64,000 nt of DNA from RYN-230 sp963760405. GTDB taxonomy: Bacteria > Actinomycetota > Actinomycetes > Streptosporangiales > Streptosporangiaceae. Under the pieces are notes generated by a model. That model was not told where the DNA came from and did no database searches. It was given only the letters and a program-made list of their open reading frames with translations. Position numbers and translations under genes: made by a program. The stretch covers positions 806,001 through 870,000 of the forward strand of contig CAVXCV010000004.1 of assembly GCA_963760405.1 (NCBI GenBank). The letters are read 5' to 3'. Shown piece after piece: positions 34,056 to 42,680 of the stretch (within the stretch, counting starts at the first letter, position 1; the number at the start of each line of letters is the position of its first letter).

Positions 34056-35572
34056 CCAGCACGCGGGCGGCCCAGCCAGGCGTGCGCCGGACCGGCATGA
34101 ACCGGGTGGGCGGGAACGGGAAACGCGTGCGCCGGACGGCGTATGCCGCGGCGGCGGCGGCCGGGGCCGTGGCCGGGCTGGTGCTGGCCCGCCGGGCCGG
34201 GCCGCTGCGGCTGCGCCGCGGGCTGGCCGCGCTCCAGCTGGCCGTCCGCGGCGGAGTGCGCTACGCGAGCAGCGCACCACGGCTGTTCGCCGCCGCAGGT
34301 GAGCACCGGCAGCAGCTGCGCCAGGATCTCGCCCTGCAGACCGCGGAGGACGTCGCGGCCACCCTGGGCGCGATGAAAGGCGTCCTCATGAAGCTCGGCC
34401 AGCTGGCCAGCTACCTGGATGACGGCCTGTCACCCGCGGTCCGCCGCACGCTCAGCCGGCTGCAGGACAGCGTGCCGCCGATGAGCGCGGAGCTGGCCGC
34501 CCGCGTCGTCGAGGAGGAGCTGGGCCTGCCGCCGGAGCAGGCGTTCGCCCGCTGGGACCCGGAGCCGATCGCCGCCGCGTCCATCGGCCAGGTGCACCGC
34601 GCGATCACCCACGATGGCCGCGCGGTGGCGGTGAAGGTGCAGTACCCGGGGATCGCGGAGATGATCGCGGCGGACCTGGACAACGTCTCCCTGCTGCGCC
34701 GGATGCTGCGCATCACCGCGCCGAGCCAGGACGTGGACGCGCTGATCGCGGAACTGCGGGAGCGGGTGCTGGAAGAACTCGACTATCAGCGGGAAGCCGC
34801 CAACCAGCAGCTCCTGGCGGACTTCTACCACGGTCACCCGACCATCCGGGTCCCGGGAATCGTCAGCGAGCTGTCTACCCGGCGGCTGGTCACCAGCGAC
34901 CTGGCTGACGGCGCCCGGTTCGCCGAGCTGCTCAGCTGGCCGCAGCGGGAACGCGACCTGGCCGCCGAAACGATCTACCGCTTCACCTTCCGCAGCCTGT
35001 ACGACATCCGGGCCTTCAACGGCGACCCGCACCCCGGCAACTACCTGTTCCACGGCGACGGCAAGGTGACGTTCCTCGACTTCGGGCTGGTCAAGCACTT
35101 TACCCCGGACGAGTTGCGGCCGCTCATGGACATGGTCCGGCATCTGTGCGTGGACAACGACCCGGAAGGCTTCCGGGAGAGCATGGTGGATGCCGGGTTC
35201 CTGCTCCCGGACGCCCCGCTGAGCACGGACACCGTGATCGAGCACATGGCCGTCTTCTACCAGACCATCCGGGTGCCCGGGCGGCGGACCATCACCGAGG
35301 ACTACGCCTCCTCGGTGGTGCGCAGTTTCTTCGACCTGCGCAGCCCGGTCGCCCCGTACGTCCGGGTACCCCGGTCCTACGTGATCCTCCAGCGCATCAA
35401 CCTGGGCCTGTTCGCGATCCTCGGCCAGCTGTCCGCGACCGCGGACTGGCGGGCCATCGCTGAGGAGATCTGGCCGTTCATGCAGGGCCCGCCGTCCACC
35501 CCGATCGGCGAGGCCGAGGCCGCCTGGCGGGCTGGCCGCCGGGCGAGCGCGCAGTCAGTGCCAGCGGGTTAG
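34052..35572 (+). CDS. UbiB/ABC1/AarF family atypical kinase
   Basis: 506 residues. The family motif KxGQ appears as MKLGQLASYLDD; AVAVKVQYPGI has the ATP-site Lys; FNGDPHPGNYLF and TFLDFGLVK are the catalytic and metal-binding loops. An N-terminal hydrophobic stretch AAAAAAGAVAGLVLA could anchor it. UbiB kinases support ubiquinone or isoprenoid-lipid handling, while actinobacteria use menaquinone, so the target lipid is unclear. Start GTG 34052 overlaps the preceding stop. Confidence 0.9.
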   Translation: MTSTRAAQPGVRRTGMNRVGGNGKRVRRTAYAAAAAAGAVAGLVLARRAGPLRLRRGLAALQLAVRGGVRYASSAPRLFAAAGEHRQQLRQDLALQTAEDVAATLGAMKGVLMKLGQLASYLDDGLSPAVRRTLSRLQDSVPPMSAELAARVVEEELGLPPEQAFARWDPEPIAAASIGQVHRAITHDGRAVAVKVQYPGIAEMIAADLDNVSLLRRMLRITAPSQDVDALIAELRERVLEELDYQREAANQQLLADFYHGHPTIRVPGIVSELSTRRLVTSDLADGARFAELLSWPQRERDLAAETIYRFTFRSLYDIRAFNGDPHPGNYLFHGDGKVTFLDFGLVKHFTPDELRPLMDMVRHLCVDNDPEGFRESMVDAGFLLPDAPLSTDTVIEHMAVFYQTIRVPGRRTITEDYASSVVRSFFDLRSPVAPYVRVPRSYVILQRINLGLFAILGQLSATADWRAIAEEIWPFMQGPPSTPIGEAEAAWRAGRRASAQSVPAG

Positions 35573-35578
35573 GCAGCG

Positions 35579-36724
35579 TCAGGGGAAGCTCACAGTGATG
35601 TCGAGGCCACCTTCGGCCCGGGCGTCCGGGGTGAGTGTGGCGCCGTGGACGCTGACGATGGCGCGGACGATGGCGAGGCCGAGCCCGTGCCCGCTGCCGT
35701 AGCGGATGCGCTGGGTGCCGAGCCGCTGGAAGGGCTGGAAGAGGCGGTCTACCTCGTCGGGCGGGACCAGTGGCCCGGTGTTGCTGATGGTTACGACCGC
35801 CCGCCCGTCGGTTATGGTCGTGGTGATCTCGACCCGGCCTCCGTCCAGGTTGTGCCGGATGGCGTTGCTGACCAGGTTGGCCATCAGGCTTTCGGCGAGG
35901 GCCGCGTCACCGGTGGCCGGTGCCGCGGCCAGGGTTGCGTCGATGCGGATGCCCCGCCGCTCGGCCTCCTGGTGGCGGTCCAGGATGACCCTCCCGGCGA
36001 TGTCGGCGAGATCGAAGGGCTCCCATCGCTCGATTCCGCGTTCGCTGGTGGCGAGGATGAGCAGCGACTCGATGAGGCGCTCCTGCTGTTCGCCCCATTT
36101 CAGGGCCTTCTCACAGGCTGACCGCAGCATCACTGTGCTGGCGTCCGGGTCGGCCAGCGCGACCTGGAGCACGGTTTTCTCCGCGGTGAGCGGGGTCCGC
36201 AGCTCGTGCGAGGCGTTGGCCACGAAGTGCCGCTGTGCCTGGAACGATGCTTCCAGCCGGCCGAACAGGTCGTCGAGCGTTTCCCCGAGTTGCCGGAACT
36301 CGTCGTCCGGGCCGTCCAGGGCGAGGCGCTGGTGCAGGTTCCTGGCGGAGATCTCGCGGGCGCTTGCGGTGATCGCGCGCAGGGGCCGCAGGACCCGGCC
36401 GGCGATCAGCCAGCCGACTCCGAGGGCGAGGAGGACCATGACCCCGACCATGGCCATGCCCGCCACATTCTGGCTTGCGTCGTGCGCAATGGTGCCGACG
36501 AAGGACGGGCCAGGCTGGCCGCAGGGCATCAGATGGCCCGGGGTGTGCGGGGCGGCCCGGCAACTGGTCCCGACGAGGAAGTTTGGCTTGAAAATCACCG
36601 CGACCGCGGCCACGGCCACGGCGGAGATGCTGAAGACGGCGGCGTAGAGCAGCGCGAGCTGCATCCGCAGCGTCCGCCGGGGCAGGCGGAAGACTGGATC
36701 CGCACTGCGGAGAAGGCGCATCAC
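35579..36724 (-). CDS. Sensor histidine kinase (HAMP, EnvZ/PhoR type)
   Basis: 381 residues. Membrane helix 1 is about residues 22-45 and helix 2 about 87-110, with a sensor loop of 40 residues between them that contains Cys55 and Cys68. HAMP follows to about 165, then the H box FVANASHELRTPL with phospho-acceptor His173, N box NLVSNAIRHN and G box YGSGHGLGLAI. GTG 36724 overlaps the regulator's stop; ATG 36721 is the next codon. Forms a two-component system with the next gene, facing an ABC exporter. Confidence 0.92.
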   Translation of the reverse strand: MMRLLRSADPVFRLPRRTLRMQLALLYAAVFSISAVAVAAVAVIFKPNFLVGTSCRAAPHTPGHLMPCGQPGPSFVGTIAHDASQNVAGMAMVGVMVLLALGVGWLIAGRVLRPLRAITASAREISARNLHQRLALDGPDDEFRQLGETLDDLFGRLEASFQAQRHFVANASHELRTPLTAEKTVLQVALADPDASTVMLRSACEKALKWGEQQERLIESLLILATSERGIERWEPFDLADIAGRVILDRHQEAERRGIRIDATLAAAPATGDAALAESLMANLVSNAIRHNLDGGRVEITTTITDGRAVVTISNTGPLVPPDEVDRLFQPFQRLGTQRIRYGSGHGLGLAIVRAIVSVHGATLTPDARAEGGLDITVSFP

Positions 36725-37383
36725 GGCTCTCCGATCTGGTAACCGCCCTCACGGACGGTGTGGATGACGGGCGGGTCGCCGAGCTTGGCCCGGAGCCGGC
36801 GCATGGTCTGCTTGACCGCGGTGGTGAACGGATCGGCTGCTTCGTCCCACACCCGCTCCAACAGCTCCTCAGCGGAGACCACCCGGCCGGCCGCGGCGAG
36901 CAAGTACTCCAGCAGCGCGAACTCCTTCGGGCTGAGCTCAAGGCGCCGTCCGGCCCGGAACGCGATCCGGCGGCCGGGATCGAGGGTCACGTCACCGCGC
37001 TCGAGCACCGGCGGCAGCGAGGTCGCGGGACGGCGGCCGATGGCACGGACGCGCGCGACGAGCTCGGCGAAGTCGAAGGGCTTGGGCAGGTAGTCGTCGG
37101 CGCCCAGCCCGAGGCCCTCCACCCGGTCCTTGACCGTGCTGGCCGCGGTCAGCATCAGTACCCGGCTCCCGGACCGCCCGGCCGCCAGCCGCCGGCAGAC
37201 CTCGTCGCCATGTACCCCGGGCAGATCCCGGTCCAGCACCACCACGTCATAGCGGGTGACCGCGAGATGGTCGAGCGCGGCATTCCCGTCCAGGGCGACG
37301 TCGGCTGCCATGCCCTCGCGGCGCAGCCCGGCCGCGATCGCCGTGGCCAGGTCTTCGACATCCTCAGCTACCAGCACTCTCAT
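36721..37383 (-). CDS. OmpR/PhoB-family response regulator
   Basis: 220 residues. The receiver domain has acidic pair E7 D8, phospho-acceptor Asp51 in VVLDRDLPG, Thr in MLTAAST and Lys in YLPKPF. The winged-helix domain ends with VIHTVREGGYQIG. It is divergent from an ABC exporter operon with a 187-base gap, which holds direct repeats at 11-base spacing suited to this family. Likely controls that exporter. Confidence 0.94.
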   Translation of the reverse strand: MRVLVAEDVEDLATAIAAGLRREGMAADVALDGNAALDHLAVTRYDVVVLDRDLPGVHGDEVCRRLAAGRSGSRVLMLTAASTVKDRVEGLGLGADDYLPKPFDFAELVARVRAIGRRPATSLPPVLERGDVTLDPGRRIAFRAGRRLELSPKEFALLEYLLAAAGRVVSAEELLERVWDEAADPFTTAVKQTMRRLRAKLGDPPVIHTVREGGYQIGEP

Positions 37384-37483
37384 GGTCTGTCCGTGATCCT
37401 TCTCTGCGGCGAGCGCCCCGCCCAGCTGAGGGCGAGGCTGCGTGGCCTGGGTCCGACAATGCCACGTCCCAGGTATCAGCCCG

Positions 37484-37514
37484 GTTTCAGCTGGTGACAC
37501 CGGCCTGACACCGG
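37484..37514. promoter_or_regulatory. Direct repeats at 11-base spacing, candidate response-regulator site
   Basis: TGACACCGG occurs at 37495-37503 and again at 37506-37514, one helical turn (11 bases) apart, and a weaker related unit lies one turn upstream. OmpR-family dimers bind such tandem repeats. The site lies 57-76 bases before the ABC operon start. Confidence 0.5.
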
Positions 37515-37570
37515 CGCAGGCGTACAACCAGCTTCGAAGCGAAGCATCCACCAAGCAAGAAGGCGGCCAG

Positions 37571-38506
37571 ATGAACGAGGCAGGCATAGACGTCAGCGGG
37601 CTGCGCAAGCGGTTCGGGCCGACGCTGGCGCTGGACGGCATGTCGTTCGCCGTCCAGCCGGGCCAGGTCACCGGGTTCATCGGCCCGAACGGGGCCGGCA
37701 AGTCAACCACGATGCGGGTCATACTCGGACTCGACGCGGCCGACGCGGGCACCGCGCTCATCGGCGGCCGGCCCTATCCGAGCCTGCGGCGCCCGCTGAC
37801 CTGGGTGGGGTCGCTGCTCGATGCCGCCGCGCTGCAGCCCAGCCGCACCGCCCGCAACCACCTGCTGTGGCTGGCCCGCTCCCAGGGCCTGGCCGCGAAG
37901 CGGGTGGATGAGGTGATCGGGCAGGCCGGCCTGGAGGCGGTGGCCCGGCGGCGGGCGGGCGGGTTCTCCCTGGGCATGCGGCAGCGGCTGGGGATCGCCG
38001 CGGCGCTGCTCGGTGATCCGCCGGTGCTGATGCTGGATGAGCCGTTCAACGGCATGGACCCGGAGGGCATCGTATGGATGCGCGGGTTCCTGCGGGCGCT
38101 GGCGGCACAGGGCCGGGCGGTGCTGGTGTCCAGCCACCTGATGAGCGAGCTGCAGGACACCGCCGGTCACCTGGTGATCGTCGGCCGCGGGAAGGTGATC
38201 GTCGACACCAGCACCGCCGAACTGCTGGCCAGAACATCCGGCGGCCGGGTCATGCTGCGCACCACCGAGGCCCAGCTGGCCGCCGCGGTGCTGGAACACG
38301 CCGGGGCAGCCGTCACCGCAGCAGCAACGGGAACCCTCAGCGTGGCCGGACTGGCCGCCGAGCAGGTCGTCGCGCTGCTGTCAGGCAACGCGGTGCCGTT
38401 CTCCGAGGTCTCGGCCCACCGGGCCTCGCTGGAAGAGGCCTACCTCGAGCTCACCGCCGACGCGGTCGACTACCGGGCCGAACCGGCCGCGGAGGCCGCC
38501 CGATGA
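37571..38506 (+). CDS. ABC exporter ATP-binding protein (BcrA/NatA type)
   Basis: 311 residues. Walker A GPNGAGKST, signature SLGMRQRL, Walker B LMLDEPFNGMD and SSHLMSELQD are present. The signature is the SLGMRQRLG form of lantibiotic/bacitracin-resistance exporters (BcrA). It is the first gene of a three-gene operon with two permeases, overlapping the next start by ATGA. The two-component system is divergent. Confidence 0.93.
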   Translation: MNEAGIDVSGLRKRFGPTLALDGMSFAVQPGQVTGFIGPNGAGKSTTMRVILGLDAADAGTALIGGRPYPSLRRPLTWVGSLLDAAALQPSRTARNHLLWLARSQGLAAKRVDEVIGQAGLEAVARRRAGGFSLGMRQRLGIAAALLGDPPVLMLDEPFNGMDPEGIVWMRGFLRALAAQGRAVLVSSHLMSELQDTAGHLVIVGRGKVIVDTSTAELLARTSGGRVMLRTTEAQLAAAVLEHAGAAVTAAATGTLSVAGLAAEQVVALLSGNAVPFSEVSAHRASLEEAYLELTADAVDYRAEPAAEAAR

Positions 38507-40059
38507 GCGCCGGAACCATGACCCCGGCCCGGCCGGACCGCCGCGCCAGGCGCGGCGGGTTCTGGCCGGTGCTGCAGGCCGAGTGGATCAAGTTCCGCAC
38601 CGTCCGTGGCTGGGTCATCACCATGGTCATCGCTGCCCTGGTGACCGTGGGAATCGCGCTGCTTGATCACAGCTCCTGCGGCGGCCAGGCCGTTCCGGGC
38701 GGCCCTGTTGTGGTGGGCCTGGGCTGCTCCGCTCCGTTGGGGCCGGGCGGCGAGGCCGTGACCGACAACTTCTACTTCGTGCATCAGCCGCTGGACGGCA
38801 ACGGCAGCATCACCGCCCGGGTGACCTCACTGACCGCCGGGCCCGGCCCGGCCGGCCTGCAGCCGTGGTCCAAGGCGGGGATCATCGTCAAGGCGGGCAC
38901 CCGGCCAGGATCGGCCTATGCCGCGATGATGGTCACCGCCGGGCACGGGGTGCGGATGCAGTACGACTACACCGGGGACATCGCCGGCTCTCCCGGCGCC
39001 GTGTCCGCGGCATCCCCGCGATGGCTGCGGCTGGCCCGCTCCGGTGACACGCTCACCGGCTACGAGTCCGCCGACGGCATTCACTGGACCCCGGTGGGCA
39101 CCGTGCACCTGGCCGGGCTGCCCTGGACCGCGCAGGCCGGGATGTTCGCCGCCTCCCCGGCCTCGGCGCAGCCCACCTCCGCCCAGTCCATTGGCGGGTC
39201 GAGCGGGAGCGGCGCTCTCACCCTGGCTACCGCCCGCTTTGACCAGGTCAGCCTCGGCCGCCAGCGGCCCGGCGGCGCGTGGGCCGGCGACAACGTTGGC
39301 GGCGGTCCCGGTAACGGCGGGCCAGCAGGCGCCGGCTTTCATCAGGCCAGCGGCACCATCACCGTGACCGGGTCCGGTGACATCGCACCGTTCGTGGCCG
39401 GGGACGGCGAACCCGTCGAACGTACGCTGCTGGGCGCGTTCGCCGGGCTGATCGCGGTGATCGTCGTGGCGACCATGTTCATGACCGCCGAATACCGCCG
39501 GGGCCTGATCCGGGTCACCTTCACCGCCAGCCCCGGGCGAGGCCGGGTCCTGGCCGCGAAAGCGGTCGTGATCGGCTCGGTCACCTTCATCGCCGGGCTC
39601 GCCGGGGCCATCGCCGCGGTCCTGCTCGGCGAGCGGCTGCTGCGCGCCAACGGCAACTTCATCCTGCCGGCCAGCGCGCTCACCGAGGTGCGTGTCGTGG
39701 CCGGAACCGCGGCGCTGCTCGCCGTGGCCGCCGTCCTCGCCCTCGCTGTGGGCGCGATCCTGCGGCACAGCGCCGGTGCCGTCACTGCCGTCATCGTGAC
39801 GATCGTCCTGCCGTACTTCTTCGCGTCCCCGCTGTCCGTGCTGCCCGCTGGCGTTTCCGTGTGGCTGCTGCGGGTCACCCCGGCCGCCGCCTTCGCCATC
39901 CAGCAGAGCCAGCCGCAATACCCGCAGGTGAGCGCCTCCTACACGCCGCGGAACGGATATTTCCCGCTGCCGCCGTGGGCCGGTTTCGCCGTTCTGTGCG
40001 GGTATGCCGTGCTCGCCCTGGGCCTGGCTGCCGTCCTGCTCCGAAGGAGAGACGCATGA
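38503..40059 (+). CDS. ABC-2 permease with a lectin-like extracytoplasmic domain
   Basis: 518 residues, twice the usual size. After helix 1 (VITMVIAALVTVGIALL), an outside domain of about 230 residues follows. It contains FVHQPLDGNGSITARVTSL, SKAGIIVKAGTRPGSAYAA, WLRLARSGDTLTGYESADG and AGMFAAS. This matches the DUF1349/concanavalin-like jelly-roll pattern of sugar-binding modules. Then five ABC-2 helices follow, with EYRRGLIRVTFTASPGRGRVLAAK. The domain suggests recognition of a glycan or cell-wall ligand. Its start overlaps the ATPase stop. Confidence 0.88.
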   Translation: MSAGTMTPARPDRRARRGGFWPVLQAEWIKFRTVRGWVITMVIAALVTVGIALLDHSSCGGQAVPGGPVVVGLGCSAPLGPGGEAVTDNFYFVHQPLDGNGSITARVTSLTAGPGPAGLQPWSKAGIIVKAGTRPGSAYAAMMVTAGHGVRMQYDYTGDIAGSPGAVSAASPRWLRLARSGDTLTGYESADGIHWTPVGTVHLAGLPWTAQAGMFAASPASAQPTSAQSIGGSSGSGALTLATARFDQVSLGRQRPGGAWAGDNVGGGPGNGGPAGAGFHQASGTITVTGSGDIAPFVAGDGEPVERTLLGAFAGLIAVIVVATMFMTAEYRRGLIRVTFTASPGRGRVLAAKAVVIGSVTFIAGLAGAIAAVLLGERLLRANGNFILPASALTEVRVVAGTAALLAVAAVLALAVGAILRHSAGAVTAVIVTIVLPYFFASPLSVLPAGVSVWLLRVTPAAAFAIQQSQPQYPQVSASYTPRNGYFPLPPWAGFAVLCGYAVLALGLAAVLLRRRDA

Positions 40060-40898
40060 GCCACGCCTGGCCCGCGGGCCGGCCCCACCGCGGTGATCCG
40101 CCGCCCGCGGGCTGGATGCGCATGCGGGAAGCGCTGCACGCGGAGTGGACGAAGCTGCGTACAGCGCCAGGCACGACCTGGCTGCTGTTCGCCGTCATCG
40201 CGGCGACCGTGGCACTGGGCGCGGTGGCGGACGCCGCCGCGAGATGCCCGTCCGCGAGCTGCCATCTCGATCCCGCCCGGACCAGCCTGACCGGGATCTA
40301 CCTCAGCCAGGCCATCGTCGTCATCCTCGCGGCGGCGGCGGTCAGCAGCGAGTACAGCAGCGGCATGATCCGGGTCACCTTCACCGCCATGCCCCGCCGG
40401 GGCATCGTCCTGGCCGCCAAGGCCGCCGTCAGTACCACCCTGGTGCTGGCGGCGGGAACCATCGCCGTCCTCGGGTCCTTGCTCGCCGGGCGGCTCATCC
40501 TGCCCGGCCACGGCTTCACCGCCGGGCACGGCTACCCGCCGGTGTCGCTGGGCGACGGGCCAGTGCTGCGCGCCGCCGCCGGGTCGGTTCTCTATCTCGC
40601 CCTGATCGCCCTGCTCAGCCTCGGCGTCGCTGCCGCCGTACGTGACACCGCAATGGCCATCGGGGCCGTTCTCGGCCTGCTCTACGTCTTCCCGGTCGTT
40701 GCTGTCGTACTCGGCAAGTCGCACCTGGCCCGGCACATCCAGCAGATCGCGCCGATGACAGCCGGGCTCGCCGTCCAGGCCACGACCAGCCTGCGCAGCC
40801 TGCCCATCACACCCTGGGCAGGCCTCGGCGTCCTCGCCACCTGGGCCGCCGCAGCGCTGCTCGCTGGAGGGCTGCTCCTCCACCTCCGCGACGCGTGA
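40056..40898 (+). CDS. ABC-2 permease, second subunit
   Basis: 280 residues with six helices and no large outside domain. EWTKLRTAPGTTWLLFAV opens it, and SSEYSSGMIRVTFTAMPRRG is near-identical in plan to the same part of the preceding permease, so the two probably arose by duplication. CGAAGGAGAG precedes the ATG, which overlaps the upstream stop as ATGA. The two permeases likely form a heterodimer with the ATPase. Confidence 0.9.
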   Translation: MSHAWPAGRPHRGDPPPAGWMRMREALHAEWTKLRTAPGTTWLLFAVIAATVALGAVADAAARCPSASCHLDPARTSLTGIYLSQAIVVILAAAAVSSEYSSGMIRVTFTAMPRRGIVLAAKAAVSTTLVLAAGTIAVLGSLLAGRLILPGHGFTAGHGYPPVSLGDGPVLRAAAGSVLYLALIALLSLGVAAAVRDTAMAIGAVLGLLYVFPVVAVVLGKSHLARHIQQIAPMTAGLAVQATTSLRSLPITPWAGLGVLATWAAAALLAGGLLLHLRDA

Positions 40899-40973
40899 GC
40901 GACAGCGGCACGGCGCGCCCGGCGACCGTGACGCTGCCGGGCGGGCGGACCGGGCTGACCGGGCGGCAGGAGG

Positions 40974-41849
40974 CTACTGTGCGGCGGCGGCGTGGATTTC
41001 GGCGGCGAACTCCGCAGGTGCTTCCAGCGGCGAGAAATGGCCGGAGGAGGGCAGCATGCGCAGGCTGAAGTCGGTGAAGAACTCCCCGATCCGGTCGGAC
41101 CAGGCGACCGGGAACAACGGGTCATGCGCGGGCCAGAGCACCCGGGCCGGCACCTGGACCCTGGCCTCCGGCGCGGGTGCCTGCTCCGCCAGCGAGCGCG
41201 CCACCGACCCGGCGCCCGCCCGGTACCAGCCGATCGAGGCCAGGAACGCGCCCGGCGCGCTGTAGTAGCTGGCCAGCCGGTCCAGGTGCGCGGCGGGTGG
41301 CTCGAAGGACGGCGCGGACCAGTGCGACCAGAAGTGCGCCAGGTACGCCCGGACCGCGGCGGGCTGCCCGTCGATGAGCCGCTCGGCCAGCTCGAGCTGG
41401 TGGAATTGCTGGTACCAGAACTCCCGCTGGGCCTGCGCGTCCAGGATCCGCGCGCCGATGCCGGGCAGCGGCGGGGCGAGGATCAGGCCGCGGACCACGT
41501 CGGGCCGGCCGGAGGCGACCGCCTCGGCGGTCAGGGTCTGCGCGATCCGGCTGCCGATGTCATAGCCGGCCAGCAGCACCCCGGTCAGGCCGAGTTCGCT
41601 GATCAGGGCCAGCACGCTGCGGGCCTGCCCGGTGCCGGAGTAGGCCTCGGACGGGTCAGCGCGGTGCTTGTCCGACTCGCCGAAGCCGCGCAGGTCCGGC
41701 ACGACCACGTCGAATCCGGCCAGCCGCGGGACCACCTCGCGGTAGTCGCCCCGGTCTCCGGGCCAGCCGTGCAACAGCACGACCGGCGCCCCCCGCCCGG
41801 TCCGGTCGTAGGCCAGCCGGAACCCATCCGTTGCCGCGCTCATCCGCAT
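40974..41849 (-). CDS. Alpha/beta hydrolase, epoxide-hydrolase-like
   Basis: 291 residues. The oxyanion motif HGWPG, DLRGFGESDK, an Asp nucleophile in AGYDIGSRIAQ and the His in SSGHFSPLEAP match the epoxide hydrolase / haloalkane dehalogenase branch (Asp nucleophile instead of Ser). The cap domain holds FWYQQFHQLELAE. The substrate is unknown. Start is ATG 41849, or ATG 41843. Confidence 0.87.
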   Translation of the reverse strand: MRMSAATDGFRLAYDRTGRGAPVVLLHGWPGDRGDYREVVPRLAGFDVVVPDLRGFGESDKHRADPSEAYSGTGQARSVLALISELGLTGVLLAGYDIGSRIAQTLTAEAVASGRPDVVRGLILAPPLPGIGARILDAQAQREFWYQQFHQLELAERLIDGQPAAVRAYLAHFWSHWSAPSFEPPAAHLDRLASYYSAPGAFLASIGWYRAGAGSVARSLAEQAPAPEARVQVPARVLWPAHDPLFPVAWSDRIGEFFTDFSLRMLPSSGHFSPLEAPAEFAAEIHAAAAQ

Positions 41850-42011
41850 GGCCGCGAGCCTAGTGCGCGTTCACCGGGCGGCGCAGATGACGTCGCTGGC
41901 ACGCCGCCTCGCGGGGCGGCGGCCGGGCGGGGATACTCGTTGGGCATGGCGGCGCTCCTGCCCCCGCTGCCCGCCCGCACTGCCCCGGCCACGTGTTCGT
42001 TGGAGACAAAC

Positions 42012-42407
42012 ATGGTTGACGGTCTGATCACCCTGGAGAGCAAGTACTCCGCGCAGGAAACCCTTGATCGTCTCGCTGACGCCGCGGTCGCCGCTGGCCT
42101 GCAGGTCTTCGCCCGGCTGGACCACGCGGCCGGAGCGCAGGCGCTTGGCCTGGACCTGCGGCCGACCCAGTTGCTGCTCTTGGGCCACCCCCGCGGCGGT
42201 ACCCCGTTGATGCAGGATCAGCAGACCGCCGGGATCGACCTGCCGCTGAAGGCACTGGCCTGGACCGACGCCAGCGGCCGGAACTGGCTCAGCTACAACG
42301 ACCCGGAGTGGATCGCCCGGCGCCACGCCCTGGGCACAGCGAGCGCCCCAGCCGTGGCCGCGCAACGCGGGGCCCTCGGGAACCTGGCCCGGGCCGCCAC
42401 GGGCTGA
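42012..42407 (+). CDS. DUF302 family protein
   Basis: 131 residues. LESKYSAQETLDRLADAAVAAGLQVFARLDHAAGA is the DUF302 opening, and QLLLLGHPRGGTPLMQDQQTAGIDLPLKALAW its core; YNDPEWIARRH ends it. DUF302 proteins are small cytoplasmic proteins of unknown function, often near stress genes. GGAG lies 8 bases before ATG 42012; ATG 41946 would add 22 residues. Confidence 0.88.
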   Translation: MVDGLITLESKYSAQETLDRLADAAVAAGLQVFARLDHAAGAQALGLDLRPTQLLLLGHPRGGTPLMQDQQTAGIDLPLKALAWTDASGRNWLSYNDPEWIARRHALGTASAPAVAAQRGALGNLARAATG

Positions 42408-42581
42408 CGGCCGGCCCATCCGGTTTTCCCGGGCCGGCCACAGCGATGGGCCGCCGCATTGTGTGCCGGGCAGATTCACCCGCGCATGGCTGATTCCTGA
42501 TGGTTATCGCGTTTCCACTGCCCGGCCTGGCATGGCTCCGGCCGTGGTGTCGCATCTGCGGCGCGTGTTGCTGGCGTGCGC

Positions 42582-42587
42582 TACCCT
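42582..42587 (+). promoter_or_regulatory. -10 element TACCCT for the leuS leader
   Basis: TACCCT ends 7 bases before ATG 42594. The leader peptide would therefore be leaderless, with its first codon at the transcript start. Confidence 0.5.
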
Positions 42588-42593
42588 GTAGAT

Positions 42594-42623
42594 ATGCGTT
42601 CCGCCCGGCTGCTTCTTACCTAG
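42594..42623 (+). CDS. Candidate leucine leader peptide MRSARLLLT
   Basis: A 9-codon ORF 127 bases upstream of leuS. Three leucine codons in a row (CTG CTT CTT, 42609-42617) sit three codons before the TAG stop. CTT is a rare codon in such GC-rich DNA. The ORF is followed by two hairpins, the second with a U tract. Ribosome stalling on these Leu codons when Leu-tRNA is low would be the sensing step. Confidence 0.7.
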   Translation: MRSARLLLT

Positions 42624-42653
42624 CCGCGCCGACTGATCTGTCGTTGGCGCGGC
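42623..42653 (+). promoter_or_regulatory. Leader hairpin upstream of the leuS attenuator terminator
   Basis: Arms 42623-42630 and 42646-42653 form 8 pairs (GCCGCGCC with GGCGCGGC). The 5' arm begins at the leader stop codon and can alternatively take part in a 5-pair stem with 42606-42610 over the Leu codons. This gives competing structures that depend on ribosome position. Confidence 0.55.
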
Positions 42654-42654
42654 T

Positions 42655-42680
42655 GCCCCTCGTGACCGGGGGGCTTTTCT
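42655..42680 (+). terminator. Intrinsic terminator in the leuS leader (attenuator)
   Basis: Stem 42655-42661 with 42668-42674 (7 pairs including one G-U) with a 6-base loop, followed by TTTTCTGTT. U-rich intrinsic terminators are rare in this DNA. It lies 40 bases before the leuS ATG, so it must be regulated or leuS would be switched off. Confidence 0.75.
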
